Below, one piece after another: positions 1 to 9,496 of a stretch of DNA of 64,000 nucleotides. A program made the translations under genes and the position numbers. Under the pieces are notes generated by a model. That model searched no databases and was not told where the DNA came from. It saw only the letters and a program-made list of their open reading frames with translations. The stretch covers positions 1 to 64,000 of the forward strand of contig JADKGY010000025.1 in NCBI GenBank assembly GCA_016722045.1, written 5' to 3'. Position 1 is the first letter of the stretch. Every line of letters begins with the position of its first letter. Source of the stretch: Candidatus Opimibacter skivensis. Lineage in GTDB: Bacteria; Bacteroidota; Bacteroidia; Chitinophagales; Saprospiraceae.

Positions 1-1199
1 TAGGTTATGGCGTTTGGGGTGATTGCGGGACGAATGGAAATATCACAGAATATAACCCTGTTGCAGATACCGCCGGAGTGGCCGGAGATTTTTTTGGAAA
101 CTCCGTGTCCATATCCGGTGATTTTGCAATCGTGGGATCTCCAAATGATGATGAAACGAATAATAATCAGGGCTCTGCCACGATTTATCATTTTAATCAG
201 GGGCATTGGACATGGATGCAAAAAATAACCGATCCCACTGGTTTCATGGATGATAATTTTGGTATCAGTGTTTCACTATCGGGCAACTTTGCTATAGTGG
301 GTGCGTATAATGATGATGGTCCTTTTAACAACCAGGGTTCCGTGAGTGTCTTTCAATACAATGGCATTAGTTGGGATTGGTTGGAGAAGATAACGGATCC
401 GGATGGAGCTGCTTCTGATCATTTTGGATTTAGCGTATCCATGTCAGGCGATAATTTCATTGCCGGATCATATCTCGATGATAGCAGTCCGGGAGGAGAC
501 CAGGGATCAGCATGTGTTTTTCATTTTGATGGAACCAATTGGGTGTTTGTTGTAAAACTAACCGATCCTCTTTCAGGCCTGGCAGACGGATTTGGTTCGA
601 GCGTGTCCCTTGCGGGAAATAATATTATCGTGGGGTCACCATATGATGATGCCGGTGCGAATACTGATCAGGGTTCCGCCAGTATTTATCAATACGATGG
701 GAATGCCTGGGTATATATGCAAAAAGTGATCGATTCAGATGGGGCATCGAGTGATTATTTTGGCAGCAGTGTTACCATTTCGAATATATATGCAGCCATA
801 GGTTCGCCGGGTGATAAAGTAGGCAACAATGAAGACCAGGGATCGGCGACTGTTTTTCGGTATAATGGGAGTAGTTGGGTTTCTATGCAAAAAAAGACAA
901 GCATAACAGGTCTTGCCAATGATGGTTTTGGAATCAGTCTATCTATTTCAGGTGATTTTATGCTCGTTGGATCGGGCAGAGATGATATAGGCGTAAATGT
1001 AGATCAGGGGTCAATAAGTATGTATCAACGATTAGGAAATGGATGGCAACTTGTGCAATTCATCACTGAGCCTGGCGGAAATGCGAGTGATTTTTTTGGA
1101 TCTGCGTGTGCGCTTGATATTTCTACGCGACGCTTTCTGAGCGGGGCTTCAGGTTATATAGGTAATACAGGGAAAGCTGTTTTTGGAAAAATAAATTAA
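1..1199 (+). CDS. FG-GAP repeat surface protein, 5' end cut by window edge
   Basis: The reading frame is open from base 3 and encodes G-Y-G-V-W-G-D-C-G-T-N-G, the same block that precedes the repeats in the two paralogues at 2969 and 4511, so the true start lies left of the window. Seven repeats of about 55 residues follow, each with FGxSVSISG, an [AIV]GS/GA-x-x-DD element, an (N/D)QGS turn and a W...MQKITDPDG tail. This matches the FG-GAP_2 type of integrin-like beta-propeller blade. The acidic DD positions may bind calcium (inference). The last half-repeat ends GKAVFGKIN, shared with both paralogues. Probably an exported surface protein; ligand unknown. A repeated leader sequence follows the stop. 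Confidence 0.85.
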   Translation, partial: GYGVWGDCGTNGNITEYNPVADTAGVAGDFFGNSVSISGDFAIVGSPNDDETNNNQGSATIYHFNQGHWTWMQKITDPTGFMDDNFGISVSLSGNFAIVGAYNDDGPFNNQGSVSVFQYNGISWDWLEKITDPDGAASDHFGFSVSMSGDNFIAGSYLDDSSPGGDQGSACVFHFDGTNWVFVVKLTDPLSGLADGFGSSVSLAGNNIIVGSPYDDAGANTDQGSASIYQYDGNAWVYMQKVIDSDGASSDYFGSSVTISNIYAAIGSPGDKVGNNEDQGSATVFRYNGSSWVSMQKKTSITGLANDGFGISLSISGDFMLVGSGRDDIGVNVDQGSISMYQRLGNGWQLVQFITEPGGNASDFFGSACALDISTRRFLSGASGYIGNTGKAVFGKIN

Positions 1200-1210
1200 C
1201 CGGTTTCCTT

Positions 1211-1277
1211 AATCCGAATCACTCAAAAGGAGGATTGTTTCAGAAATTGAATTTTTCAATTTTTGAAGAAATATTCC
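1211..1277 (+). repeat. Conserved intergenic leader, copy 1
   Basis: The segment carries TCCGAATCACTCAAAAGGAGG followed about 20 bases later by TTCAATTTTTGAAG and an ATTCC box. The same arrangement recurs at 4439-4508 and, weaker, at 6002-6062, always 10-20 bases after the stop of an FG-GAP gene. It contains a strong AAAGGAGG, but this sits about 48 bases before the likely ATG at 1281, too far for that start. Confidence 0.7.
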
Positions 1278-1280
1278 TTT

Positions 1281-2948
1281 ATGAGATTTTTCATCGTTTC
1301 GATGCTTCTTTTGGTTTCTCCTTGTCTAAACGTTTTTGGTCAAAGTATTTCAATCAGCCCGGATGGCTCACCACCGGATTCGAGCGCGATCCTTGATATA
1401 AAAAGCACCTCGAAAGGATTGTTGATTCCAAGGATGACTATTGCGCAACGTGATGCTATTCCTTTACCTGCTTTTGGCCTTACTATTTTTCAGACGAATG
1501 GAATTCCGGGGATATATTATTATGATGGTACTGCATGGACCCCGGTTGATGCATCTTCACTATCGGGAGGATGGGCAATGAATGGTGATGACCTATATAA
1601 TACCAATGCGGGAAAGATTGGTATTGGGACGACAGTTCCTGAAAGTGCATTGCATATCAAAGGATCATCAGATGTCTCACAACTTATCGTTGATGCCAAT
1701 ATTTCTCAAAATGATTCTAACCCTTTGATCAGGTTGCGAAGCAGCAGCGGCGATGATTTGATGTGGATAAATTCAGATGATCCCAACAATATTTTTATTG
1801 GGAAAAATGCAGGGAAGTTTAATCAAAGCTACATTGGCGGAAGTCCAAATATTTTTATTGGAGCGCAGACAGGTGGTTACAATACGAGAGGTTCCTTGAA
1901 TACGGCTGTGGGTTTTTCTTGTTTAGCCAACAATACCATAGGTACTCAAAATACTGCGTTAGGATCTTTCGCCTTAAGTGCAAATACAACGGCAAGGAGC
2001 AATACGGCTATTGGTATGCTTGCATTGTCCAGTCAATCCTTTGATAACGGGCAAACCCCCTGGTACAGTGGAAATGTGGCAATAGGTTTTGCCGCACTTC
2101 TATTTAATCAGTCGACTACGACTTCAAATGGAATTGAAAACACTGCTGCAGGAACTTATGCAATGGTTGGAAATACTATCGGATATGATAATGTAGCCAT
2201 TGGATATGGAGCTATGTATGGTAATCTGACCGGATGGGATAACACTTCCATCGGAGTAGCTTCTCTTTATACTAACGAATCCGGACAGGAAAATACTGCA
2301 GTAGGCAGACAGGCACTTTTTTATAACCTCGCCGAAAAAAATACTGCTGTTGGGTATAAAGCATTAAGAGGTAATGATACCGGCTTTAATAATACCGCGC
2401 TGGGTTATAGTGCCTTTCTCAACGGAGCCGATTTTTACAATTCCACTGCCTTGGGTTCTTTAGTTGATATCACCGCTTCAAATCAGGTCCGAATTGGTCA
2501 TGGTGTCAATAGTATTGGCGGTCCGGTCGATTGGACAAATACATCTGATGCACGTATCAAATTAAATATCAAAGAAGATGTGCCCGGTATGGCATTCATC
2601 AAACTATTGCACCCCGTCACCTACACCAAGAGCATGAAACTTGAATATAAAATTACCGGAAGAACAGATACGATTGAATTGCGACCAGACAACAACTATG
2701 AAAAAATACGTCACACCGGATTCCTTGCGCAGGAAGTAGAGAATGCCGCCAAAAGTATAGATTATGATTTCAGTGGTGTTGATGCGCCACAGAATGATCA
2801 TGATCTGTATGGACTACGATATGCAGTATTTGTGGTCCCTCTTGTCAAAGCAGTACAAGAACAACAAACCATGATTGATGAACTGGTAAAAGCTAATCAG
2901 GTATTGATCAGCAGAATTGAAGCATTGGAAAAAAGGAATAGCAATTAG
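1281..2948 (+). CDS. Secreted S74 (intramolecular chaperone) tail-fibre-like surface protein
   Basis: About 555 residues. I chose ATG 1281 because it opens directly on a signal peptide (MRFFIVSMLLLVSPCLNVFG-Q); an upstream TTG at 1263 is also in frame. The N-terminal part has the Bacteroidota motif SSAILDIKSTSKGLLIPRM. The middle (roughly residues 160-400) has many N-T-A-[VI]-G repeats (NTAVGFSCLANNT, NTALGSFAL, NTAIGMLAL), resembling YadA/adhesin head repeats. The C-terminus has the S74 signature TSDARIKLNIKED, then GFLAQEVE and a short coiled coil ending IEALEKR. In known S74 proteins this domain guides trimer folding and cleaves itself near the SD motif; cleavage here is inferred. It lies between FG-GAP genes and ends about 20 bases before the next start, suggesting a joint operon. 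Confidence 0.8.
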   Translation: MRFFIVSMLLLVSPCLNVFGQSISISPDGSPPDSSAILDIKSTSKGLLIPRMTIAQRDAIPLPAFGLTIFQTNGIPGIYYYDGTAWTPVDASSLSGGWAMNGDDLYNTNAGKIGIGTTVPESALHIKGSSDVSQLIVDANISQNDSNPLIRLRSSSGDDLMWINSDDPNNIFIGKNAGKFNQSYIGGSPNIFIGAQTGGYNTRGSLNTAVGFSCLANNTIGTQNTALGSFALSANTTARSNTAIGMLALSSQSFDNGQTPWYSGNVAIGFAALLFNQSTTTSNGIENTAAGTYAMVGNTIGYDNVAIGYGAMYGNLTGWDNTSIGVASLYTNESGQENTAVGRQALFYNLAEKNTAVGYKALRGNDTGFNNTALGYSAFLNGADFYNSTALGSLVDITASNQVRIGHGVNSIGGPVDWTNTSDARIKLNIKEDVPGMAFIKLLHPVTYTKSMKLEYKITGRTDTIELRPDNNYEKIRHTGFLAQEVENAAKSIDYDFSGVDAPQNDHDLYGLRYAVFVVPLVKAVQEQQTMIDELVKANQVLISRIEALEKRNSN

Positions 2949-2968
2949 TTTACTTGAAGACCCGCAGC

Positions 2969-4429
2969 ATGAAAACGAATACTGTTATAATTATCCCAGT
3001 CAGCATATTATTTTTTTTATCGCATTTCATCTCTGCACAAAATGTAGGCATCGGCACGATCACTCCCGTTGAAAAGCTGGATGTTGATGGGAATGTCAAA
3101 GCGGATACATTAAAACCAAATGCATTACAACTTTTACCAAATGCCGGAACAGGTAAAATATTGACAAGTGATGTCACCGGTAATGCGTCATGGGAAAGCC
3201 TGATTCTAGCACCTCCTGCAAATCCTGGTGGTAATGTAGGTTATGGCGTTTGGGGTGATTGTGGGACGAATGGAAATATCGCAGCGTATCAGCCCATGGC
3301 AGATACTGCAGCAAATGAAGCTGATACATACGGAGGCACTGTATCCATCTCCGGTAATTTTGCAATTGTCGGGTCGAATACGGATGATGAGACTTTTCAA
3401 AATCAAGGATCTGTCACGTTCTATCAATTTAATGGAAGTACCTGGCAACTATTGGAGAAGTTGACAGATCCTGATGCAGGAGCCAATGATGTTTTTGGAA
3501 CAAGTGTATCTATATCCGGCGCATATGCCATAGTAGGTGCCCCGTTTGATTCGGATATTTTTTCTCAACAGGGTTCGGCCAGTATTTATCAATTCAATGG
3601 AAGTAATTGGCAATTGATGCAAAAGATAACGGATCCTGATGGTCAGACAGGATATCAATTTGGATTCAGCGTATCCATTTCGGGAGATTATGCCATCATC
3701 GGCGCTCCTATGCAAATGATGGAGGGTCATTTCCTGCAAGGATCAGCAAGTATTTATTATTACGATGGTAGTACATGGACATTGATGGATAAAGTCACCA
3801 ATCCTTCAGGAGCTGCTGCCGATAATTTTGGTTATGCAGTTGCCATCTCGAATGGATATGCCATCATAGGGGCTATCAATGATGATGAAAGTCACGAAAA
3901 CCAGGGATCCGCCAGTATATTTCAATTCAATGGAAGTAATTGGGTGTTAATGAATAAAGTCTTAGATGCTACGAGTGGGTTCAATGATAATTTTGGATAC
4001 AGCGTCAGTATATCAGGTCAATATGCGATTGTCGGATCAATATATGATGATATCAATTATAGTAATCAGGGATCAGCCAGTATCTATCATTATAATGGAA
4101 CAAATTGGGTAATGATGCAAAAAATATCAGAGCTCGTAGGTGGTGACGAGGATAATTTTGGTACATGTGTAGCGCTGTGTGGCCCATATGCATTGGTGGG
4201 TTCCGCCAGAGATGATGTAGGCACAAATAATAGTCAGGGTTCCGCATCACTTTTTCAAAGAATCGGATCCTGCTGGCAGCAAATGCAACTGATCACTGAC
4301 CCTGCAGGTGTTAGCCCGGATTTATTTGGAACGTCATGCGCTTTAGATTGTACCACAAAACGATTTTTGATAGGTGCCAGGGGATTTCAGAATAGCCGTG
4401 GAAAAGTTGTTTTTGGAAAAATAAATTAA
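2969..4429 (+). CDS. Secreted FG-GAP repeat beta-propeller protein (paralogue 2)
   Basis: ATG 2969 starts a signal peptide (MKTNTVIIIPVSILFFLSHF-ISAQ); an in-frame TTG at 2954 is less likely. After the signal comes NVGIGTITPVEKLDVDG, a segment common at the N-terminus of secreted Bacteroidota repeat proteins, then the VGYGVWGDCGTNGNI block and seven FG-GAP_2 type repeats of 54-57 residues (FGxSVSISG...AIVGA...NQGSASIYQFNGSNW). The end GKVVFGKIN matches both neighbours. The protein is close to the genes at 1 and 4511, so the three arose by duplication. The likely fold is a seven-bladed propeller on the cell surface; the binding partner is unknown. No separate T9SS sorting domain is evident. 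Confidence 0.85.
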   Translation: MKTNTVIIIPVSILFFLSHFISAQNVGIGTITPVEKLDVDGNVKADTLKPNALQLLPNAGTGKILTSDVTGNASWESLILAPPANPGGNVGYGVWGDCGTNGNIAAYQPMADTAANEADTYGGTVSISGNFAIVGSNTDDETFQNQGSVTFYQFNGSTWQLLEKLTDPDAGANDVFGTSVSISGAYAIVGAPFDSDIFSQQGSASIYQFNGSNWQLMQKITDPDGQTGYQFGFSVSISGDYAIIGAPMQMMEGHFLQGSASIYYYDGSTWTLMDKVTNPSGAAADNFGYAVAISNGYAIIGAINDDESHENQGSASIFQFNGSNWVLMNKVLDATSGFNDNFGYSVSISGQYAIVGSIYDDINYSNQGSASIYHYNGTNWVMMQKISELVGGDEDNFGTCVALCGPYALVGSARDDVGTNNSQGSASLFQRIGSCWQQMQLITDPAGVSPDLFGTSCALDCTTKRFLIGARGFQNSRGKVVFGKIN

Positions 4430-4438
4430 ATATTTTCC

Positions 4439-4508
4439 AGTCCGAATCACTCAAAAGGAGGATTGAATGAGTCATTAATTACTTCAATTTTTGAAGGAAA
4501 AAATTCCA
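4439..4508 (+). repeat. Conserved intergenic leader, copy 2
   Basis: Near-identical to copy 1 at 1211: TCCGAATCACTCAAAAGGAGG, then TTCAATTTTTGAAGG and AAATTCC. Here it sits directly before the next paralogue, whose ATG at 4511 follows at once, supporting a role as 5' leader or as the scar of cassette duplication. Confidence 0.7.
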
Positions 4509-4510
4509 GA

Positions 4511-5992
4511 ATGAAATGTTACATCTGTTTAGTGCTCCTTTTATTTTCTCCGGTTCTTAATATTCTCATTATTTCACAAAATGTGGGCGTAGGCACAATC
4601 ACTCCAACTGAAAAACTGGATGAGGGAAATCTTAAAGCGGACACTATAAAACCAAATGCTGTTTTATTTGCACCAAATGCAGGAGTGGGTAAAATATTGA
4701 AAAGTGATGGTATTGGAAATGCATCATGGGAAAATATGATGCTTCCTCCTCCTCAAAATAATACTGGGAATGTTGGTTATGGCGTCTGGGGAGATTGTGC
4801 GACGAATGGGAATATCAGTGAGTATAATCCGGTCGTAGATGAAGAAGGTGCCGGACAGGACATTTCTATCGGAGATCATTTCGGATATACCACTGCCATA
4901 TCCGGCAACTTCGCTATCATAGGTTCGTACGGTGATGATGCCGGTGCCGGTATCAATCAGGGCTCGGTGAGTTTTTATCAATTTAATGGCAACACCTGGA
5001 TTTTTGTACAAAAAGTAATAGATGAAGATGGTGAGGCATGGGCATTTTTTGGTCAAAGTATTTCTATAGCCGGCAATTTTGCGATTGTCGGTGCCCCCCA
5101 GGATAACGGAAACGCCGGGGATGGACAAGGTTCGTCAAGTATTTACCAATACAATGGAAGTACCTGGCAACTGATGCAAAAAATCACTGACGCAGATGGC
5201 GCCGCGCACGATAATTTTGGGTCCAGTGTTTCCTTGTCTGGGAATTATGCCATTATCGGTTCTCCTGATGATAGCGGACCAGCAGGTCCGGGTCAAGGAT
5301 CAGTGAGCATATATCAATTCGATGGCAATGCTTGGGTGTTGATGGAAAAAATATTTGATGCCAATGGTGCTTCCGGTGATTTTTTTGGACATAGTGTATC
5401 TATATCAGGCAACCTTTTTGTAGCCGGATCTTATTTTGACGATGATGTCTCGGGTCAAAACCAGGGTTCAGCCAGTATTTATCAATTTGATGGCAGCAAT
5501 TGGATTTTTGTCCAAAAATTACTGGATGTCACAGGAGTAGCCAATGATTATTTTGGCGATGTCGTTTCCATATCCGGAAATTATGTGCTGGTAGGTATCC
5601 CCAATGATGATGTATTCGGTGTAGTGAACCAGGGCTCAGTTTGTATCTATCATTATAATGGGAGTAATTGGATACAAACACAAAGGCTATATGATGTAAA
5701 CGGTTCAATGGACGATTATTTTTGCTCCAGTGTATCTGTATCAGATCATTTTGCGATCGTAGGATCTGCGTATGACAATATCGGGACTCAGGCAGATCAG
5801 GGCTCAGCAGATATTTATATACGGTTAGGAACTAACTGGGAACGACTTCAATTTGTGATCGATCCCAGAGGAAATTCAAATGATCATTTAGGACAAGATG
5901 TGGCGATTGATGCCCTCACTAAACGATTTTTGATAGGTAGTCATGGTTACACTTCAGACAAGGGTAAAGTGATTTTTGGAAAAATCAATTAA
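4511..5992 (+). CDS. Secreted FG-GAP repeat beta-propeller protein (paralogue 3)
   Basis: About 493 residues from ATG 4511, which begins a signal peptide (MKCYICLVLLLFSPVLNILI). The open frame reaches back to a TTG at 4463, but that part lies in the repeated leader. Compared with paralogue 2 there is a one-residue gap in the KLDEGNLKADTIKPNA segment where the other has KLDVDGNVKADTLKPNA. Seven FG-GAP_2 type repeats follow, then the GKVIFGKIN end. The third leader copy lies after the stop but leads to no intact gene. Surface location and calcium binding are inferred from the family; the ligand is unknown. Confidence 0.85.
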   Translation: MKCYICLVLLLFSPVLNILIISQNVGVGTITPTEKLDEGNLKADTIKPNAVLFAPNAGVGKILKSDGIGNASWENMMLPPPQNNTGNVGYGVWGDCATNGNISEYNPVVDEEGAGQDISIGDHFGYTTAISGNFAIIGSYGDDAGAGINQGSVSFYQFNGNTWIFVQKVIDEDGEAWAFFGQSISIAGNFAIVGAPQDNGNAGDGQGSSSIYQYNGSTWQLMQKITDADGAAHDNFGSSVSLSGNYAIIGSPDDSGPAGPGQGSVSIYQFDGNAWVLMEKIFDANGASGDFFGHSVSISGNLFVAGSYFDDDVSGQNQGSASIYQFDGSNWIFVQKLLDVTGVANDYFGDVVSISGNYVLVGIPNDDVFGVVNQGSVCIYHYNGSNWIQTQRLYDVNGSMDDYFCSSVSVSDHFAIVGSAYDNIGTQADQGSADIYIRLGTNWERLQFVIDPRGNSNDHLGQDVAIDALTKRFLIGSHGYTSDKGKVIFGKIN

Positions 5993-6001
5993 ATGATTTC
6001 C

Positions 6002-6062
6002 AATCCAAATCACTCAAATGGAGGATTAAAATAGCGGGTTATTTGTTCAATTTTAGAAGAAT
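6002..6062 (+). repeat. Conserved intergenic leader, copy 3 (orphan)
   Basis: Diverged copy of the leader (ATCCAAATCACTCAAATGGAGG, later TTCAATTTTAGAAGAAT). Unlike copies 1 and 2, no signal-peptide ORF follows, so it may mark the lost next member of the array. The remaining stretch to 6170 shows no gene. Confidence 0.55.
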
Positions 6063-6170
6063 AATAGTTGTTGAAATTTTTTCTTCATCATAGCAATTAT
6101 TTTAAGGGGGTTCTTGGTTGTTCATTTTTATGATTGCAATATTTATCTCCTGACTTTCTATCTTTCTATA

Positions 6171-6358
6171 CTGGCTTGCTGCCAGCCCTTGCGGCGGAAT
6201 AAATTCCGCCGTTACAATATCGGTCGTGCCTACGGCACTTGATCAAAGTGAGTTAAAGGGTTATAGGCAGAGTCATGAGTCTGGTATCCGGCATCCTTTT
6301 ATCTCGCATCCACCTCGATTAATAAGATTACCTGGACTATTACGAATGTCATTCGTAA
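6171..6358. repeat. Cluster of four REP-like palindromes
   Basis: Four short hairpins in 190 bases: CTGGC-TTGCT-GCCAG (6171-6185), CGGCGGAAT-AA-ATTCCGCCG (6192-6211, stem 9), GTGCC-TAC-GGCAC (6226-6238) and TTACGAATG-T-CATTCGTAA (6340-6358, stem 9). None is followed by a T-run that would make it a terminator on the plus strand. They fill the gap between the FG-GAP array and a run of broken genes. Confidence 0.65.
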
Positions 6359-6386
6359 ATTGCCAATAATAAATCGTCATTCGTCA

Positions 6387-6935
6387 ATGCCTATAATCAG
6401 ACCTGTCCATAACATCCACCCTCAATTTGGAAAAGATTGCTTCCTCGCCGACACAGCTGTCATCATCGGTGATGTCATCATGGGTGATCAATGTTCGATC
6501 TGGTAGGGCACTATTGTGAGAGGTGATGTCAATTCGATCCGCATTGGGGATCGAGTGAATATTCAGGATGGCGCTGTGCTTCACGCTACATTTCAGAAAT
6601 CAACGGTCATTATTGGCAATGATGTTTCCATAGGCCATAATGCCATTGTCCATGGATGTATCATCGAAGATGAAGTTCTTGTCGGCATGGGCGCGATCAT
6701 CATGGACAATACCATCGTACAAAAACATGTGATCGTTGCTGCCGGTGCCGTAGTACTTGAAAATTCAATATTGGAATCAGGCTGGATCTATGGAGGAACA
6801 CCTGCGAAAAAATTAAAAGAACTCGATGAGGATACGAAACAATTTTTCATCACAAGGACGGCGGCGAATTATATTAAATATGCAGGATGGTTTAAAGTAG
6901 AAGTTGAAGTGCAGAATGTAGGGAGCAACGGGTAG
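6387..6935 (+). pseudogene. Gamma carbonic anhydrase-like hexapeptide protein with in-frame TAG
   Basis: From ATG 6387 the frame reads MPIIRPVHNIHPQFGKDCFL and on to C-S-I-W, then TAG at 6504-6506, then G-T-I-V-R-G-D-V-N-S-I-R-I-G to the stop at 6935. The family normally has an aromatic residue at the stop (SIW-Y/F-x-x-V-x-RGD), one substitution away. The rest is intact: left-handed beta-helix hexapeptides, three putative zinc ligands (about His66, His84, His89 counting the stop as 40), and the typical tail GTPAKKLKEL. About 182 codons, normal length. It is a pseudogene by one nonsense change, a sequencing error, or less likely a readthrough gene. Restart at GTG 6516 would remove about a quarter of the beta-helix. 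Confidence 0.8.
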
Positions 6936-7009
6936 GTGTGTTCACATCAAATTGAGCCCATGAGATATATTACCACACAATAAAATCGTTATCAAATGAA
7001 ACTATAAAG

Positions 7010-7980
7010 ATGAAATACGCAATTGTCTATCTGATTTCATTATTGATGATTTCATCTTGCCAGAAGGATAACCCTGGCAATAAAACTGAATTCAAGCAGA
7101 AAATGAGGGATTTTGTTATCGGAATTAGTCAATATGCTAAAAATATTAATCCGGATTTCTACATTATACCTCAAAATGGTATTGAATTAGTCACTACAAA
7201 TGGGGAAGATTCCGGACGACCGGATACTTCATATTTAAATGCCATTGATGCCAACGGACAAGAAGATTTGTTTTATGGTTACAATGCTGATGATCAGGCT
7301 ACATCTTCAACCGACAATACATATTTAAAAAGATTTTTGAATATTTCTAAAGATTCAGGGAAGACCATTTTGGTAATTGACTATTGTTCAACACATACCA
7401 AAATGACCAACTCCTACGCTGAAAATGCCAATGCAGGATATATTTCTTTTGCCGCCAACCAAAGAGAACTTAATAATATTCCAGATTTTCCGGCAATAAT
7501 AAATCACGAAAACAATTCAGTTATTACCCATATTTCTACAACAAAAAACTTTTTGTATTTAATAAATCCAACAAATTATAAAACCAAAATCAGTTTTATA
7601 AACGCGGGTAACTTCAACAAATTACGATTTGTTGATTATGGATTATTTTTTAACGATGGTTCAGCATTTACAGCGTCAGAAATAGCACAGTTAAAAACAA
7701 AGCAAACGGAGGTAAGAGATTGGTGATTTCCTATATGTCTATTGGTGAAGCAGAGAATTATAGATACTATTGGAAATCGGCTTGGAATGCTAACAAGCCT
7801 GTGTGGTTAGATGCTGAAAACCCAAATTGGGCAGGGAATTTTAAAGTGAAATATTGGAATACCGAATGGCAAAATATAATATACGGGAATGACAATTCGT
7901 ATTTAAAAAAAATATTGAATTCAGGTTTTGATGGCGCATATTTGGACATCATAGACGCTTTTGAATATTATGAAAATTAA
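7010..7980 (+). pseudogene. Frameshifted TM1410/GH114-type putative glycoside hydrolase lipoprotein
   Basis: Two frames together give one protein. The first (7010-7726) starts with a lipobox (MKYAIVYLISLLMISSC) and includes DFVIGISQYAKNINPDFYII, VIDYCSTHTKMTNSYAENA and GYISFAANQRELNNIP. The second, readable from about 7708 (GGKRLVISYMSIGEAENYRY), contains WLDAENPNWAGNFKVKYWN and ends GFDGAYLDIIDAFEYYEN. These are the hallmarks of the MJ1477/TM1410 (endo-alpha-1,4-polygalactosaminidase-like) TIM-barrel family. One base is missing around 7700-7708. It also stops soon after the DGAYLDIIDA motif, where relatives often continue, so the C-terminus may be short. In a working form it would be an envelope-anchored glycoside hydrolase. 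Confidence 0.78.
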
Positions 7981-8026
7981 CTTGTTCACATCAGCGGTTT
8001 GCTACCTTCCAGTCGTTTAATAATTA

Positions 8027-8753
8027 ATGAGACTAATCACATGGAACTGCCAGGGTGCATTCAGAAAAAAGGCTGACTACATCCTGCATCTCAAGCCCGA
8101 TATCCTCGTCGTGCAGGAATGTGAGCATACTGACAAAATGGATTTTGATGCCTTTATAAATAAACCTTACGATTTTCATTGGTATGGAGATAGCCATCAT
8201 AAGGGTATCGGAATTTTCTCCTTTGCAGAGTATAAATTTGAATTGTTACCTCAATACAATTCTAAATTCAGATACATACTGCCTTTTCGCGTAACAAGGC
8301 AAGAAGAATCTTTTTGCTTTTTTGCAATCTGGGCCATGGACAGCAAAGAGAAATTATAAAGAAAGATATGTCGGACAAATCTGGCTTGCAATACATCATT
8401 ATGCAGAAATGTTTGCTGAACCTTCAATCCTGATCGGTGACTTCAACAGCAACACTATCTGGGACCGAAAGGAAAGAGTAGGAAATCACACGGATGTGGT
8501 CAGCAAACTGGCTGAAACTAATATTCACAGCATATATCACCGTCATTTCAACTGCGAACAAGGGAAAGAGAAGCATCCCACTTTTTATCTGTATCGCAGT
8601 CAGCAAAAGCCATATCATCTTGATTATTGTTTTGCATCAACAAGTTTCCTGGATAAAGTACAAAGTATAGGGATAGGAAAATATGAAAGCTGGATAGCAC
8701 ATAGTGATCATTCGCCGGTGATGATCAGCTTTGAGGTGAATAATAAATATTGA
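8027..8753 (+). pseudogene. Frameshifted endonuclease/exonuclease/phosphatase-family gene
   Basis: The first frame (8027-8359) gives MRLITWNCQGAFRKKADYIL and DILVVQECEH, the N-terminal EEP (exonuclease III/DNase I-like fold) motifs with the metal-binding Asn and Glu. The second (usable from about 8340 to 8753) gives NYKERYVGQIWLAI, ILIGDFNSN and SDHSPVMISFEV, the C-terminal catalytic D-x-N and SDH motifs. One extra base around 8340-8352 separates them. No signal peptide. All catalytic motifs survive, so the break is recent or a sequencing artefact. Third damaged gene in a row in this region. Confidence 0.8.
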
Positions 8754-8837
8754 GGTTAAGTGAAGATGTTCCTACCCGCGCGTGAAAACTCTTTTTGCGG
8801 CTTTGTAGCAATATTACTTTGAAGGGTGGCAAAGCCT

Positions 8838-8868
8838 TGCAGACACTCAGACGTCGGTCAACCGACGC
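8838..8868. repeat. REP-like repeat A, copy 1
   Basis: CGTCGGT-CA-ACCGACG (8852-8867) is a 7-bp perfect hairpin ending two bases before the ppa stop codon. With its flank (AAGCCTTG..AGACACTCAGA) it matches, in opposite orientation, the repeat at 46113-46165. A degenerate copy is at 56360-56382. Confidence 0.6.
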
Positions 8869-9483
8869 CTAACTTTGTCCAAAGTAGTGATTGTAATCTT
8901 TCCTCGATGCCTCAATTACTTTCATCGCTTCCTCTTTTCCGTAGATATTTGGTATCTCCACAGGCTGCATTTTTCCGGGATTTAATTTGTAGGTCAGGAA
9001 ATAATGTTTAAGTCGTTGCAGTATAGCATCCGGCAGTTGAAAGATATCTTCGATGTGGGCATACATCGCATCTTTCTGGAGCACAGCGATGATCTTGTCA
9101 TCAGCCTGATGATCATCGATCATCTTTAATCCTCCGATGGGGATAGCTTGTACAAGGATATCACCTCGCACGATCCGATGTTCAGTCAATACCAGAATAT
9201 CAAGCGGATCACCATCACCTTCTATACCCGTCATCCCGGTTTGATCCATACACAACTTTGCAATTTCATCTTTGCAATACGTCTGCGGGATAAACCCATA
9301 GAGTGCAGGTACCACATTGGAAAACAATTGTGGCCGATCCACTTTGAGGATACCACTGGCTTTGTCGATTTCATATTTGACCGTATCAGACGGTGTGATC
9401 TCAATGAAAGCCGTCACCACTGCAGGCGCCAGATCGCCAATCGGGACCCCATGCCAGGGATGAGATTTGTAGGGATTTGTCAT
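8869..9483 (-). CDS. ppa: Inorganic pyrophosphatase (family I)
   Basis: 204 residues, usual for the soluble family. It hydrolyses pyrophosphate to two phosphates in the cytoplasm and so pulls biosynthetic reactions forward. Visible motifs are KYEIDK near residue 37, the YGFIPQTYC block, and the signature D-G-D-P-L-D-I-L-V-L, whose aspartates bind the metal ions. Monocistronic by position: the GT39-like gene upstream is about 440 bases away across repeats, and a REP-like hairpin follows the stop. Confidence 0.93.
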   Translation of the reverse strand: MTNPYKSHPWHGVPIGDLAPAVVTAFIEITPSDTVKYEIDKASGILKVDRPQLFSNVVPALYGFIPQTYCKDEIAKLCMDQTGMTGIEGDGDPLDILVLTEHRIVRGDILVQAIPIGGLKMIDDHQADDKIIAVLQKDAMYAHIEDIFQLPDAILQRLKHYFLTYKLNPGKMQPVEIPNIYGKEEAMKVIEASRKDYNHYFGQS

Positions 9484-9496
9484 AGAGTTAAAAATA

